NCBI GenBank assembly: GCA_003556955.1
Contig: PWQB01000012.1
Location: forward strand, 1-8,707
Direction: 5' to 3'
DNA from: Nostocaceae cyanobacterium CSSed10_463m
GTDB lineage: Bacteria > Cyanobacteriota > Cyanobacteriia > Cyanobacteriales > Nostocaceae
Length of the DNA stretch: 8,707 nt
Made by a program: the position numbers and the translations under genes. Below the pieces are notes generated by a model that was not told where the DNA came from, searched no databases, and worked only from the letters and a program-made list of their open reading frames with translations. How positions within the stretch are numbered: position 1 is the stretch's first letter; every line of letters begins with the position of its first letter. Below are positions 1-6,584 of the stretch, piece after piece.

Positions 1-28
1 CACAGACTGACTCTTGAACCCGCCCCTA

Positions 29-64
29 CCCACTCAGCACTCAGCACTCAGCACTCAGCACTTT
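29..64. repeat. Tandem heptamer array (CACTCAG)x4, STRR type
   Basis: Four exact copies of CACTCAG run from 31 to 58, preceded by CC and followed by CACTTT. Short tandemly repeated heptamers of this kind are abundant between genes of heterocyst-forming cyanobacteria. The same 36 bases occur as an exact inverted copy at 3419-3454 in this window. Confidence 0.85.
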
Positions 65-102
65 GCTATATCAAATTGAAGTTATAGCAAAATTAACTTC
101 AA
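65..102. repeat. Two overlapping, mutually exclusive inverted repeats
   Basis: TTGAAGTTA (76-84) pairs exactly with TAACTTCAA (94-102) across a 9-base loop. GCTATA (65-70) pairs exactly with TATAGC (83-88) across 12 bases. The two stems share bases 83-84 and the second uses the loop of the first, so only one can form at a time. No run of T follows on either side, so a simple terminator is not supported. It could be the end of a gene lying left of the window, a protein binding site, or chance. Confidence 0.45.
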
Positions 103-392
103 GTGATAAATAAGGTATAGTGTCAGCACCGCAAAAAAACTAACCAATATAGACTGACTCATTCATGGTGACTACCATTGTTATAAAATTTTTGGGAGGA
201 ACCTATTGCAAAAGTAAAAATTGAAATACTTGCTGTGACTGGTTTTTAACATCTTATTCTACCCTAAGCACCTTAGCGGTTGCGATAACTCAATGAAAAA
301 AATAATAAAAATTAAATAATGTTTGTATATGGTCTATATTTGCTAGCTAATTGATGGCTAAAGGCAACATAAAATATCTATCACCCTAGGTA

Positions 393-2597
393 ATGGGAAT
401 GATTAAGCAGCTAGTCAAGTGTCTTGTTACATTAATTTTACAACTCAAAAAAACACTTGGTAGAGAAAATAAAGAGTTGATTACAGCTTTGATGGTTGCA
501 CTTTGTGTTTTAATTTTGCGTTCTATGGGATTGTTACAATCCTTAGAACTAGCAGCCTTCGATCAACTGTTCCACTTACGTCCAGATGAACCACCTGATC
601 ATCGCATTACTATTGTAGCCATTGATGAATCTTCCTTACATCAAATAGGTTCCTGGCCAATTCCAGATGTTGATATGGCTGAGTTATTACAAAAAATCCA
701 AGTCTATCAACCCCGTGCTATTGGTTTAGATATCTACCGGGATTTGCCAGTTCAGTCTGGTTATGAGCAACTGGCAGCAGCTTATCAGTCAATGCCTAAC
801 TTAATTGGCACTCAACTGTTAGCAAATACTCACCATGATGGTGTTTTACCTCCACAAGGTCTGAATGAACGGCAAGTGGGTTTTAATAACTTATTATATG
901 ACTCTGACGGCAAAGTACGTCGGAGCTTGCTATATTGGCACGTTGGTGAAAAAGTCCATGAAAGTTTTGCTTTAAAGCTGGCTTTATTGTATTTACAAGC
1001 AGAAGGTATTACCCCCCAGAAAGCAGCTAATAATTCTGAATATTTACAATTGGGTCAAGCAGTATTTACTCGTTTTCAGGCCAATGATGCTGCTTATGTG
1101 AGAGCTGATGCTAAAGGCTATCAAATTGTGTCTAACTTTCCTAAACCAGGCTGTCACAGTTCATCTGTAGAATCTTGTGGTTATCTTCAGGTGAGCATGA
1201 GGGATGTACTGGAAAATCAAGTGCCAAAAAGCTTAATTAGCGATCGCATTGTACTAATTGGTTCTACGGCTCCTAGTCTCCAAGATTTTGTATTTATTCC
1301 TCATTCTAGCCCTTTGATCGGTACAGCAAAACCTATTCCTGGGATCAGATTGCAAGCTTATTTTATTAGCGAGTTAATATCAGCCGCTTTAGGAGAGCGA
1401 CCTTTGCTGAAATTTTGGTCTGATAATTGGGAATATTTATGGATTGTGGCCTGGTCTTATGCGGGTTCGATGGTGACATGGCGAATACGACACCCAATTA
1501 AAAGTATCTTGATTATTTTATTATCTTGCGGGCTGCTGTTTGCTGGTACTTACTTAGCTTTTTTGTCTGGTTGGTGGATACCAATCATTCCAGCATTATT
1601 AGCATTTGCTAGTTCAGCTATTTGGATTACTTTTAATATTGCTTATATACAAGATGAGTTAAGGCGTTCTAAAGAATTTTTACAAGAAGTAATCAATAAG
1701 ATTGCTGACCCAATTTTTGTGAAAAATAAACAGTATCAGTGGATTATTGTTAATGATGCTTATTGTCAATTAATCGGTTATTCGCAGACTGTATTGCTGG
1801 AAAAATCAGATTATGAGTTTTTTCCTCAACATGAAGCGATTGTTTTTCGTCAACAAGACCAGCTGGTTTTTGAAACTCAGCAAACACAGGAAAATGAAGA
1901 AGAATTTACTGATGCTACTGGTAATACTCATTTTATTGCCACTAAGCGATCGCTGCACAAAGATGCGGCTGGCAATTTATTTTTGGTGGGGGTGATTCGA
2001 GATATTACCCAACGGAAGTTAATGGAAGAACAACTTAAGCGCACTGCTGCTGAGTTATTTCACTTTAATAATGAATTAAAGCTCAAAGAAGAACATTTGC
2101 GTTATCTGACTAATCACGATCCTTTAACAGGCTTAACTAATCGGAAATTTTTTGCTGAACAGCTGCAAGAATCATTAATTTGGGCGCAAAATTATAATTT
2201 GTTACTGGCACTACTATTCATTGATTTAGATGGCTTTAAGCATATCAATGATACTTTAGGACATGATGTAGGTGATCTCTTGCTAGTATCCGTTGCTCAA
2301 AGACTTAGTAACACTTTACGAGATAGCGATATTGTTTCTCGATTAGGTGGCGATGAATTTACAATTATTTTACGAACAGTTCCTAACGTGCAAGTAGCCG
2401 CTAAAATCGCTGAAAAAATTTTAGCCAGCATCGTCAGTCCCTTTATTTTAAAAGGACATAATATTCAAGTTTCTGCCAGTGTTGGTATTAGCATCTACCC
2501 AACCAATGGACAAGATGCTGAAACACTCATTAGACAAGCAGATGCTGCTATGTACTGCGCCAAGCATCGGGGTAAAAATTGTTATGAATTTGCATAA
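393..2597 (+). CDS. Membrane diguanylate cyclase: CHASE2-PAS-GGDEF
   Basis: This sensor enzyme should make cyclic di-GMP from two GTP in response to a signal outside the cytoplasm. Its 734 residues show one N-terminal membrane segment (about 29-49), a CHASE2 sensor domain (about 50-340, with the typical stretch around IDESS and GSWPIP), three closely spaced membrane segments (about 347-366, 374-394, 397-418), a PAS domain (about 428-545), a short linking helix, and a GGDEF domain (about 571-732). The catalytic GGDEF is intact at 652-656. An RDSD allosteric inhibition site sits five residues before it, so product feedback is expected. There is no EAL or HD-GYP domain. The ATG at 393 has only AGG two bases upstream; the ATG at 399 has better spacing from AGG and may be the true start. 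The architecture is common in cyanobacteria; the ligand is unknown. HIP1 sites inside the gene argue that it is native. Confidence 0.92.
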   Translation: MGMIKQLVKCLVTLILQLKKTLGRENKELITALMVALCVLILRSMGLLQSLELAAFDQLFHLRPDEPPDHRITIVAIDESSLHQIGSWPIPDVDMAELLQKIQVYQPRAIGLDIYRDLPVQSGYEQLAAAYQSMPNLIGTQLLANTHHDGVLPPQGLNERQVGFNNLLYDSDGKVRRSLLYWHVGEKVHESFALKLALLYLQAEGITPQKAANNSEYLQLGQAVFTRFQANDAAYVRADAKGYQIVSNFPKPGCHSSSVESCGYLQVSMRDVLENQVPKSLISDRIVLIGSTAPSLQDFVFIPHSSPLIGTAKPIPGIRLQAYFISELISAALGERPLLKFWSDNWEYLWIVAWSYAGSMVTWRIRHPIKSILIILLSCGLLFAGTYLAFLSGWWIPIIPALLAFASSAIWITFNIAYIQDELRRSKEFLQEVINKIADPIFVKNKQYQWIIVNDAYCQLIGYSQTVLLEKSDYEFFPQHEAIVFRQQDQLVFETQQTQENEEEFTDATGNTHFIATKRSLHKDAAGNLFLVGVIRDITQRKLMEEQLKRTAAELFHFNNELKLKEEHLRYLTNHDPLTGLTNRKFFAEQLQESLIWAQNYNLLLALLFIDLDGFKHINDTLGHDVGDLLLVSVAQRLSNTLRDSDIVSRLGGDEFTIILRTVPNVQVAAKIAEKILASIVSPFILKGHNIQVSASVGISIYPTNGQDAETLIRQADAAMYCAKHRGKNCYEFA

Positions 2598-3090
2598 TCC
2601 CTTGATGTCCTCACTTCCTTGGCGGTTGCTATACATAAAAATTATATAAATTCACAGACTCTATTCAGTATAATCACGGTCTTAATCAGGGTTTGAATCA
2701 ATTTTATTTGTATTTGGGGTTGAAAATTTTTGCAAATTTTTCAGTAAGTATTTACACGGTAATAAATTAAAGTTTTAGCAAAGATTTCCATCTTTAGATA
2801 GATGTTGAAACTGCTTTATAGGTATAAAAATTGATATTAAGGCTAACGTTAACGATATTCATTATCTCTGACAGTAGTTACTGATTTATTTAAGATTTAA
2901 CGTTCCAGATCAATAACTACAATTGCTATAGATAAAAAGCATCACCAAACAAAATTAGGACTTACGCACAAGCAAGGGCAGAACGTGGGCGCTACTGTGG
3001 CTTTGGCATATTAGACCATATAGGACACGGCGTACTTCAATTCACGATAGTCTGAGTGCTAACACTGAGCTTGTTGAAGTGAAACCGCCG
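2598..3090. other. Long AT-rich intergenic region
   Basis: No convincing gene is visible. The first 350 bases are very AT-rich with only weak inverted repeats, such as CATCT/AGATG near 2790-2815 and a CGTTAACG palindrome near 2845. TTAGGACTTACGCA (2955-2968) resembles a short sequence I remember recurring between cyanobacterial genes. From about 2980 the composition shifts to higher GC, and the sequence leads into the structured leader of the small peptide gene. The promoter of that gene should lie here but I cannot place it. Confidence 0.55.
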
Positions 3091-3207
3091 ATGGTTTTCC
3101 ATCTCTTCATAAACAGGATGGTTACTACTATGGAATTTAAATGCTGCCCCTCCTTTGCTTTCACCGCCAAGCTCAGTACCGCTATGGCAGGAGTCTCCAG
3201 GAGGGCA
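3082..3207 (+). promoter_or_regulatory. Structured leader that can hide the ribosome binding site
   Basis: The ribosome binding site AGGAGG (3199-3204) of the small peptide gene lies in AGGAGGGCA (3199-3207). This can pair with TGCCCCTCCT (3145-3154), giving nine base pairs with one bulged C. The 44-base interval holds its own stem: GCCAAGC (3166-3172) with GCT-A-TGGC (3181-3188), seven pairs with one bulged A. An earlier hairpin joins AAACC (3082-3086) to GGTTT (3093-3097). A second GGAG (3190-3193) could compete for the same CCTCC, so two alternative folds are possible. The pairing is visible in the sequence; a role in translation control is inferred. Confidence 0.5.
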
Positions 3208-3216
3208 GAAAGATGA
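3091..3216 (+). CDS. Possible 41-codon leader ORF overlapping the next start
   Basis: An open frame of 41 codons starts at ATG 3091 and ends with TGA at 3214-3216, overlapping the ATG (3213) of the secreted peptide gene in an ATGA arrangement. It spans the whole leader hairpin that covers the downstream ribosome binding site, so ribosomes reading it would melt that structure. It has no good ribosome binding site; an internal ATG at 3118 with AGG directly in front is no better. The predicted peptide matches nothing I recognise and is rich in Ser, Ala, Thr and Arg. It may be a chance frame. The overlap and the position are the only reasons to list it. Confidence 0.2.
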   Translation: MVFHLFINRMVTTMEFKCCPSFAFTAKLSTAMAGVSRRAER

Positions 3217-3416
3217 AATCTGTGATATTTATTACTAGTGCTTGTTGGCTAATTTTCCAAATAGTTAACATCACAGTCAGCGTTAATGCTATGACATTTG
3301 ATGAGTTTAATTCCGGTATGAGTAGGAATTTAACAACTTATCAGGCTGATACAGACATATACGTTCCCCCTAATAATGGCGGGCCTGACAGTCAGCATGG
3401 TAGTGGTACAAGGTGA
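3213..3416 (+). CDS. Small secreted peptide, 67 aa, with PPNNGGPDSQHGSGTR tail
   Basis: The 67-residue product begins with a lysine and a hydrophobic stretch ending SVNA (residue 26), which looks like a Sec signal peptide cleaved after A26. About 41 residues would remain outside the cytoplasmic membrane. The mature part is polar, without cysteine, and ends in a Pro/Gly/Ser-rich tail of the form PPxNGGPxSxxGSGTR. I remember similar tails in small exported cyanobacterial proteins and near DUF928 proteins, but cannot confirm the family. The start at 3213 is chosen because AGGAGG lies eight bases upstream and the signal peptide begins there; a longer in-frame start at 3141 would put a polar extension ahead of it. 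The stop codon is two bases before a heptamer array and about 40 bases from the tnpB element, which is convergent. Function unknown. Confidence 0.65.
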   Translation: MKSVIFITSACWLIFQIVNITVSVNAMTFDEFNSGMSRNLTTYQADTDIYVPPNNGGPDSQHGSGTR

Positions 3417-3418
3417 TG

Positions 3419-3454
3419 AAAGTGCTGAGTGCTGAGTGCTGAGTGCTGAGTGGG
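3419..3454. repeat. Tandem heptamer array (CTGAGTG)x4, STRR type
   Basis: Four exact CTGAGTG units (3425-3452) are flanked by AAAGTG and GG. This is the exact reverse complement of the array at 29-64 over 36 bases. The right end of the tnpB element begins one base further on, so the element appears to have inserted at the edge of the array. Confidence 0.85.
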
Positions 3455-3463
3455 GTTGACACT

Positions 3464-3484
3464 CCCCGGTCTAAAGACGCGGGG
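3464..3484 (-). repeat. Right-end hairpin of the tnpB element / 3' part of the guide RNA
   Basis: On the minus strand, CCCCG and GTC pair with GAC and CGGGG around a TTTA loop, with one bulged C. The tnpB stop codon (3471-3473) lies in the loop and inner stem. In TnpB systems the guide RNA (omega/reRNA) comes from this 3' region and continues into flanking DNA, which then acts as the guide. The hairpin could also end convergent transcription. Confidence 0.7.
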
Positions 3485-4697
3485 ATTCTACATTCATAGA
3501 CTCGCCATTAGACGACAGGTTTACACCAATCGCCCAAGAGGGCAAATCTCCTGTAGCGTAAGTTCCGGCGTGTCCCGCCGTACTTAATCCTAGTTTTAGA
3601 ATATTGATACTGGCGTTAATATCTCTATCTTCAACAAACCCGCAATGATGACAAACATGAGTTCTAGTTGATAGAGATTTTTGTACTTTTTGTCCACAAT
3701 TAGAACAATTTTGAGAAGTATTATGGGGAGAAACTGCAACAGTTACCTTTCCATATTTATATCCAAAATATTCTAACCATTGCCTAAAAGTAGACCAACC
3801 AGCATCAGATATTGATTTAGCTAAATGTCGGTTTTTTACCATGCCTTTCACATTTAAGTCTTCATAGGCTACCAAATCGTTAGATTGGATCACGGAATAC
3901 GCTAATCTTTTGCAATATTCTTTTCGTTGCCTACTTACTCTTAAATGTTTACGTGCATACCTGTTTCTAGCTTTATGGTAGTTGTTAGATTGCCGTTGTT
4001 TAGCCTTTTTACGCTCTCTACTAAACTTTTTTGATTTCTTGCGATTAGCGCGGTTTAACTGTTTTTCTGACTTACGGTAAAACTTGGGACATTCTTCTAC
4101 ATTCCCTTTAGAATCAGCAATGAAGTAGTTTAATCCTAAATCAAGTCCTACTACTTGTTGAGTTGGTTGTGTTTCAACTCTGACATTTACATCAATTGCA
4201 AATTGAGCATAATATCCATCGGCACGACGGACTAAACGCACTCGTTTAATTTGCTTGATGTCGTAGTAATTCAAGTCATAAGTACCCTTTAATTTGAGAG
4301 TACCTATTCCTTTTTTGTCAGAGAAAGTAATTGCTTTTCTAGTTTCAGATAATTTCCATCCGCTTGTTTTATATTCAACAGAACGGCAGTTTTTCTTAAA
4401 CTTTGGAAAGCCTTTCTTCCCTTTAACTTTCTTTTTGCAGTTATCGTAAAACCGAGCTATTGCACTCCAAGAACGTTCAGCAGCAGATTGTCTAGCCATT
4501 GAATTGAGTTCATCAGCAAAAGGAAATTCAGAAGCTAATACCGCACAATATTTATTGAGGTCATACTTGCCTACACCTTCGTTATCCATCCAATAACGTA
4601 AGCATTTGTTTTGGATAAATTGGCTGGTGCGAATAGCCTCATCTATTGCCTGGTATTGCTTGTCTTTCGCTTTAACTTTGAACTCGTAAATTATCAT
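3471..4697 (-). CDS. tnpB: RNA-guided endonuclease TnpB (transposon accessory protein)
   Basis: TnpB proteins are RNA-guided DNA nucleases, ancestors of Cas12, that cut the empty donor site and so help keep the element. This one has 408 residues, a normal length. It has the N-terminal OrfB helix-turn-helix-type region, a strongly basic middle (about 205-265), and a split RuvC domain with all three acidic residues: D186 in GLDLG, E279 in AYEDL and D359 in the DRDINAS motif. A zinc finger lies between the last two (C331, C334, C349, C352). It is therefore likely active. The start ATG at 4695-4697 matches the start of the second copy at 8565. The last residues are encoded within the right-end hairpin, so the message and the guide RNA share sequence. 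There is no tnpA partner in the window. Confidence 0.93.
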   Translation of the reverse strand: MIIYEFKVKAKDKQYQAIDEAIRTSQFIQNKCLRYWMDNEGVGKYDLNKYCAVLASEFPFADELNSMARQSAAERSWSAIARFYDNCKKKVKGKKGFPKFKKNCRSVEYKTSGWKLSETRKAITFSDKKGIGTLKLKGTYDLNYYDIKQIKRVRLVRRADGYYAQFAIDVNVRVETQPTQQVVGLDLGLNYFIADSKGNVEECPKFYRKSEKQLNRANRKKSKKFSRERKKAKQRQSNNYHKARNRYARKHLRVSRQRKEYCKRLAYSVIQSNDLVAYEDLNVKGMVKNRHLAKSISDAGWSTFRQWLEYFGYKYGKVTVAVSPHNTSQNCSNCGQKVQKSLSTRTHVCHHCGFVEDRDINASINILKLGLSTAGHAGTYATGDLPSWAIGVNLSSNGESMNVESPRL

Positions 4698-4721
4698 GGC
4701 TACGACCTAACAACCACAATA

Positions 4722-4744
4722 TTATGCTAAAATTCTAGGCATAA
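4722..4744 (-). repeat. Left-end hairpin of the tnpB element
   Basis: On the minus strand TTATG pairs with CATAA and CTA with TAG around a six-base loop, with one bulged C. It lies 24 bases upstream of the tnpB start. The second element has a hairpin of the same total length (23 bases) with the same outer TTATG/CATAA, in the same position relative to its gene (8520-8542). Such subterminal hairpins are recognised by Y1 transposases. Confidence 0.75.
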
Positions 4745-4761
4745 TCTGTCAAGAAAAAGAA

Positions 4762-4873
4762 TGTGTCACTGAGGGCTAAAGCCCTTGGTTGGCTTTCATC
4801 CCTTGCCTAAAGGACGGTTAGGTTTTTCCGCCACGCTCCAAAACTTAACCTCAAGGGTTTTCAGCCTTTTTCC
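4762..4873 (-). pseudogene. Probable leftover right end of another tnpB element
   Basis: On the minus strand, directly after nadB, 25 codons remain open (4799-4873) and read LKTLEVKFWSVAEKPNRPLGKG at their end before a TGA. This style of basic, Pro-rich tail is what I would expect at the end of a cyanobacterial TnpB, but I cannot confirm it. A hairpin with a TTTA loop follows (AGGGC 4772-4776, GCCCT 4781-4785, as in the intact element), then CAGTGACAC, close to the GAGTGTCAA of the intact right end. A second TTTA loop flanked by CC/GG occurs about 35 bases earlier. No body or left end is seen, so it would be a deletion relic. Alternatively it is the natural 3' region of nadB. Confidence 0.45.
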
Positions 4874-4883
4874 TTATAAATTT

Positions 4884-6569
4884 CTAGCTTTTCAATATCA
4901 AAGATTTTTGCCATTGGCGTTGTTGTACCAGGGTATGGACTTCCCAATCTGGGTCTGATTGAGGATAGTCTAGGCGATAGTGTCCGCCCCGGCTTTCAGT
5001 TCTAAAAGCTGCACTTTGAAGAATTAAATAGGCTACATCTAGTAAGTTACGAGTTTCTGCCCAAAGTCGCAATTGCCGTTCTACATCTGGGATGTCGAAA
5101 GTTACTGGTTCGTTGGGACTTAAAGATAGTAAGAATTGACTCAAAGGTAAAGCTGCAAAATCTTGTTGCCAAGTTTCAACAGTAGCGATCGCATCTGTTA
5201 AACTTGAATGTTCCCGACAAATCCCCGCACTTTGCCAGACTAAACGGGGTAACTTTTCTCGCAGTATTTCTAGCTGGGTTTTTTGGCTTTGCCATTCATC
5301 GATATCGGCGTTAAATTTACGTAATGGCAGTATCGGTACTTCTGAGGCTGGTGTAATATTTGCTAGGTCAATATTAGCCATTTGTGCGCCAAACACAATA
5401 CATTCGAGTAAAGAGTTACTCGCCAAACGATTCGCTCCATGTACTCCAGTACTGGCGGTTTCTCCCACTGCGTATAAACCAGGAATGTTGGTGCGATTCA
5501 TTAAATCAGCCACAATACCACCCATCCAGTAATGAGCCGCCGGGGCTACAGGAATGGGTTCATGGAAGACATCAATACCCCAATGTTGGCAAACTTGAAT
5601 AATGTTAGGAAAGCGTTGACGAATTTTTTCCGGGGGTATGGGGCGCATATCTAACCAGACATGGGCTGTAGCCAGATCAACGGCTGTTTGTTGCAGATGG
5701 CTGAAAATAGCTCTGCTGACTACATCTCTGGGTGCTAGTTCACCGGCAGGATGGTAGTCAAACACAAAACGCCGTCCTGTGTCATCCACTAAGTGTGCGC
5801 CTTCGCCTCGTACAGCTTCACTAATGAGAAAGTGGTCTGCACCCGGTTTAGTTAAGGATGTGGGGTGAAATTGGACAAACTCTAAATCCCGGAGTATCGC
5901 CCCCGCCCGCCAAGCGATCGCTACTCCATCGCCCGTACTCACTGCTGGGTTAGTGGTTTGAGCAAATACTTGACCACCGCCACCAGTAGCTAAAATTACC
6001 GCACTAGCCCTGATCCAAGTAATTTTACCTTGATAAAATAGGCTAATTCCTTGACATCTACCAGTTTGGGGTTCTAGCCACAAATTCAAAGCCAAAGCCT
6101 GCTGGATGACTTGAATGTTTTGGCGGCGTAATACTTGCGCTGTTAGGGTAGTGGTGACTTCTCTACCTGTAGTATCGGCGGTATGAAGAACGCGATGACG
6201 AGAATGAGCGGCTTCTAAAGTTAAAGCTAAAACTTGACCATGACGGTCAAAGGCCACTCCTAAGTTAACCAAGGATTGAATACACCGAGGGGCTTCTTCG
6301 GCCAGAAATTCCACAGCAGGGCGATCGCATAAACCTGCACCTGCGTGTAATGTATCCTCTATGTGTAATGAAGGTGAATCTTCTGGAGCAATGGCCGCCG
6401 CAATACCTCCTTGCGCCCAATCACTAGCAGATAAAGTCACAGTTTCTTTGGTAATCAAGCCGACTCGCAAGTGATCTGGTAGACACAATGCTGTGTATAG
6501 TCCAGCAGCGCCAGCACCGACTACTAAAACATCAAATTGGCTCGGAATATCTATTTGAGGCAAAGTCAC
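4884..6569 (-). CDS. nadB: L-aspartate oxidase
   Basis: This cytoplasmic FAD enzyme oxidises L-aspartate to iminoaspartate, which quinolinate synthase (NadA) condenses to quinolinate on the way to NAD. Numbered from the GTG start, the 561 residues show the FAD-binding GAGAAG (18-23), AQGGIAAA (52-59), HTADTTGRE (129-137), ATGGGGQVF (194-202), EAVRGEG (251-257), PRDVVSRAI (280-288, with the likely catalytic R281), HYWMGG (346-351) and GETASTGVHGANRLASNSL (369-387), then the helical C-terminal domain. These fit NadB better than succinate dehydrogenase or fumarate reductase. I chose GTG at 6567-6569 because GGAG lies nine bases upstream. A TTG at 6588-6590 would add seven residues but sits inside a tandem repeat. 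The gene holds three HIP1 sites. It follows psbU by about 165 bases with a likely terminator between, so it probably has its own promoter. NadA is not in the window. Confidence 0.95.
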   Translation of the reverse strand: MTLPQIDIPSQFDVLVVGAGAAGLYTALCLPDHLRVGLITKETVTLSASDWAQGGIAAAIAPEDSPSLHIEDTLHAGAGLCDRPAVEFLAEEAPRCIQSLVNLGVAFDRHGQVLALTLEAAHSRHRVLHTADTTGREVTTTLTAQVLRRQNIQVIQQALALNLWLEPQTGRCQGISLFYQGKITWIRASAVILATGGGGQVFAQTTNPAVSTGDGVAIAWRAGAILRDLEFVQFHPTSLTKPGADHFLISEAVRGEGAHLVDDTGRRFVFDYHPAGELAPRDVVSRAIFSHLQQTAVDLATAHVWLDMRPIPPEKIRQRFPNIIQVCQHWGIDVFHEPIPVAPAAHYWMGGIVADLMNRTNIPGLYAVGETASTGVHGANRLASNSLLECIVFGAQMANIDLANITPASEVPILPLRKFNADIDEWQSQKTQLEILREKLPRLVWQSAGICREHSSLTDAIATVETWQQDFAALPLSQFLLSLSPNEPVTFDIPDVERQLRLWAETRNLLDVAYLILQSAAFRTESRGGHYRLDYPQSDPDWEVHTLVQQRQWQKSLILKS

Positions 6570-6584
6570 GTCGCTGCGCTCCGA

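Larger units (their letters stand above)
1..392. other. Intergenic region upstream of the diguanylate cyclase gene
   Basis: I see no coding region here. The stretch holds a tandem heptamer array, an overlapping pair of hairpins, a 10-base direct repeat (AGACTGACTC at 4-13 and 151-160) and a small hairpin (ATGGT at 165-169 with ACCAT at 174-178). It becomes strongly AT-rich from about 290 towards the gene at 393, as expected for a promoter and leader region. I could not pick a convincing -35/-10 pair for the downstream gene. A GGGAGG motif at 194-199 looks like a ribosome binding site but is followed by no open frame. Confidence 0.6.
3456..4747 (-). mobile_element. IS200/IS605-type (IS1341-like) tnpB-only element
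   Basis: The element consists of one tnpB gene between two imperfect hairpins, each with a bulged base. The left-end hairpin is at 4722-4744 and the right-end hairpin at 3464-3484, followed on the minus strand by GTGTCAA (ending 3456), a usual right-end sequence for such elements. TTGAC (4748-4752 on the minus strand) directly precedes the left end and is the probable target sequence; this family makes no target duplication. No tnpA (Y1 transposase) is present, so movement would need help from elsewhere. There is no HIP1 octamer inside, unlike the flanking genes. The exact ends are inferred from hairpin position, not from an empty site. Confidence 0.75.

Noticed and set aside
29..64. CRISPR-like array
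   Set aside because: The units are direct 7-base tandem repeats without spacers, so this is an STRR array and not a CRISPR. The same holds for 3419-3454 and 6585-6615.
4..160. AGACTGACTC direct repeat (4-13, 151-160) as a target-site duplication
   Set aside because: The roughly 140 bases between have no transposon ends, and IS200/IS605 elements do not make duplications; chance is a fair explanation.
194..215. GGGAGG ribosome binding site for a small gene
   Set aside because: The possible start after it (TTG near 206) meets a stop within four codons.
1813..1995. 60-codon open frame on the plus strand
   Set aside because: It lies inside the diguanylate cyclase gene in another frame, within the coding sequence of an intact PAS region, and has no family resemblance.
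2448..2636. Minus-strand frame over the end of the cyclase gene
   Set aside because: It is antisense to the GGDEF domain, without a ribosome binding site or recognisable product.
5384..5602. Plus-strand frame inside nadB
   Set aside because: It is antisense to the conserved GETASTGVHGANR region; the nadB reading is clearly the real one.
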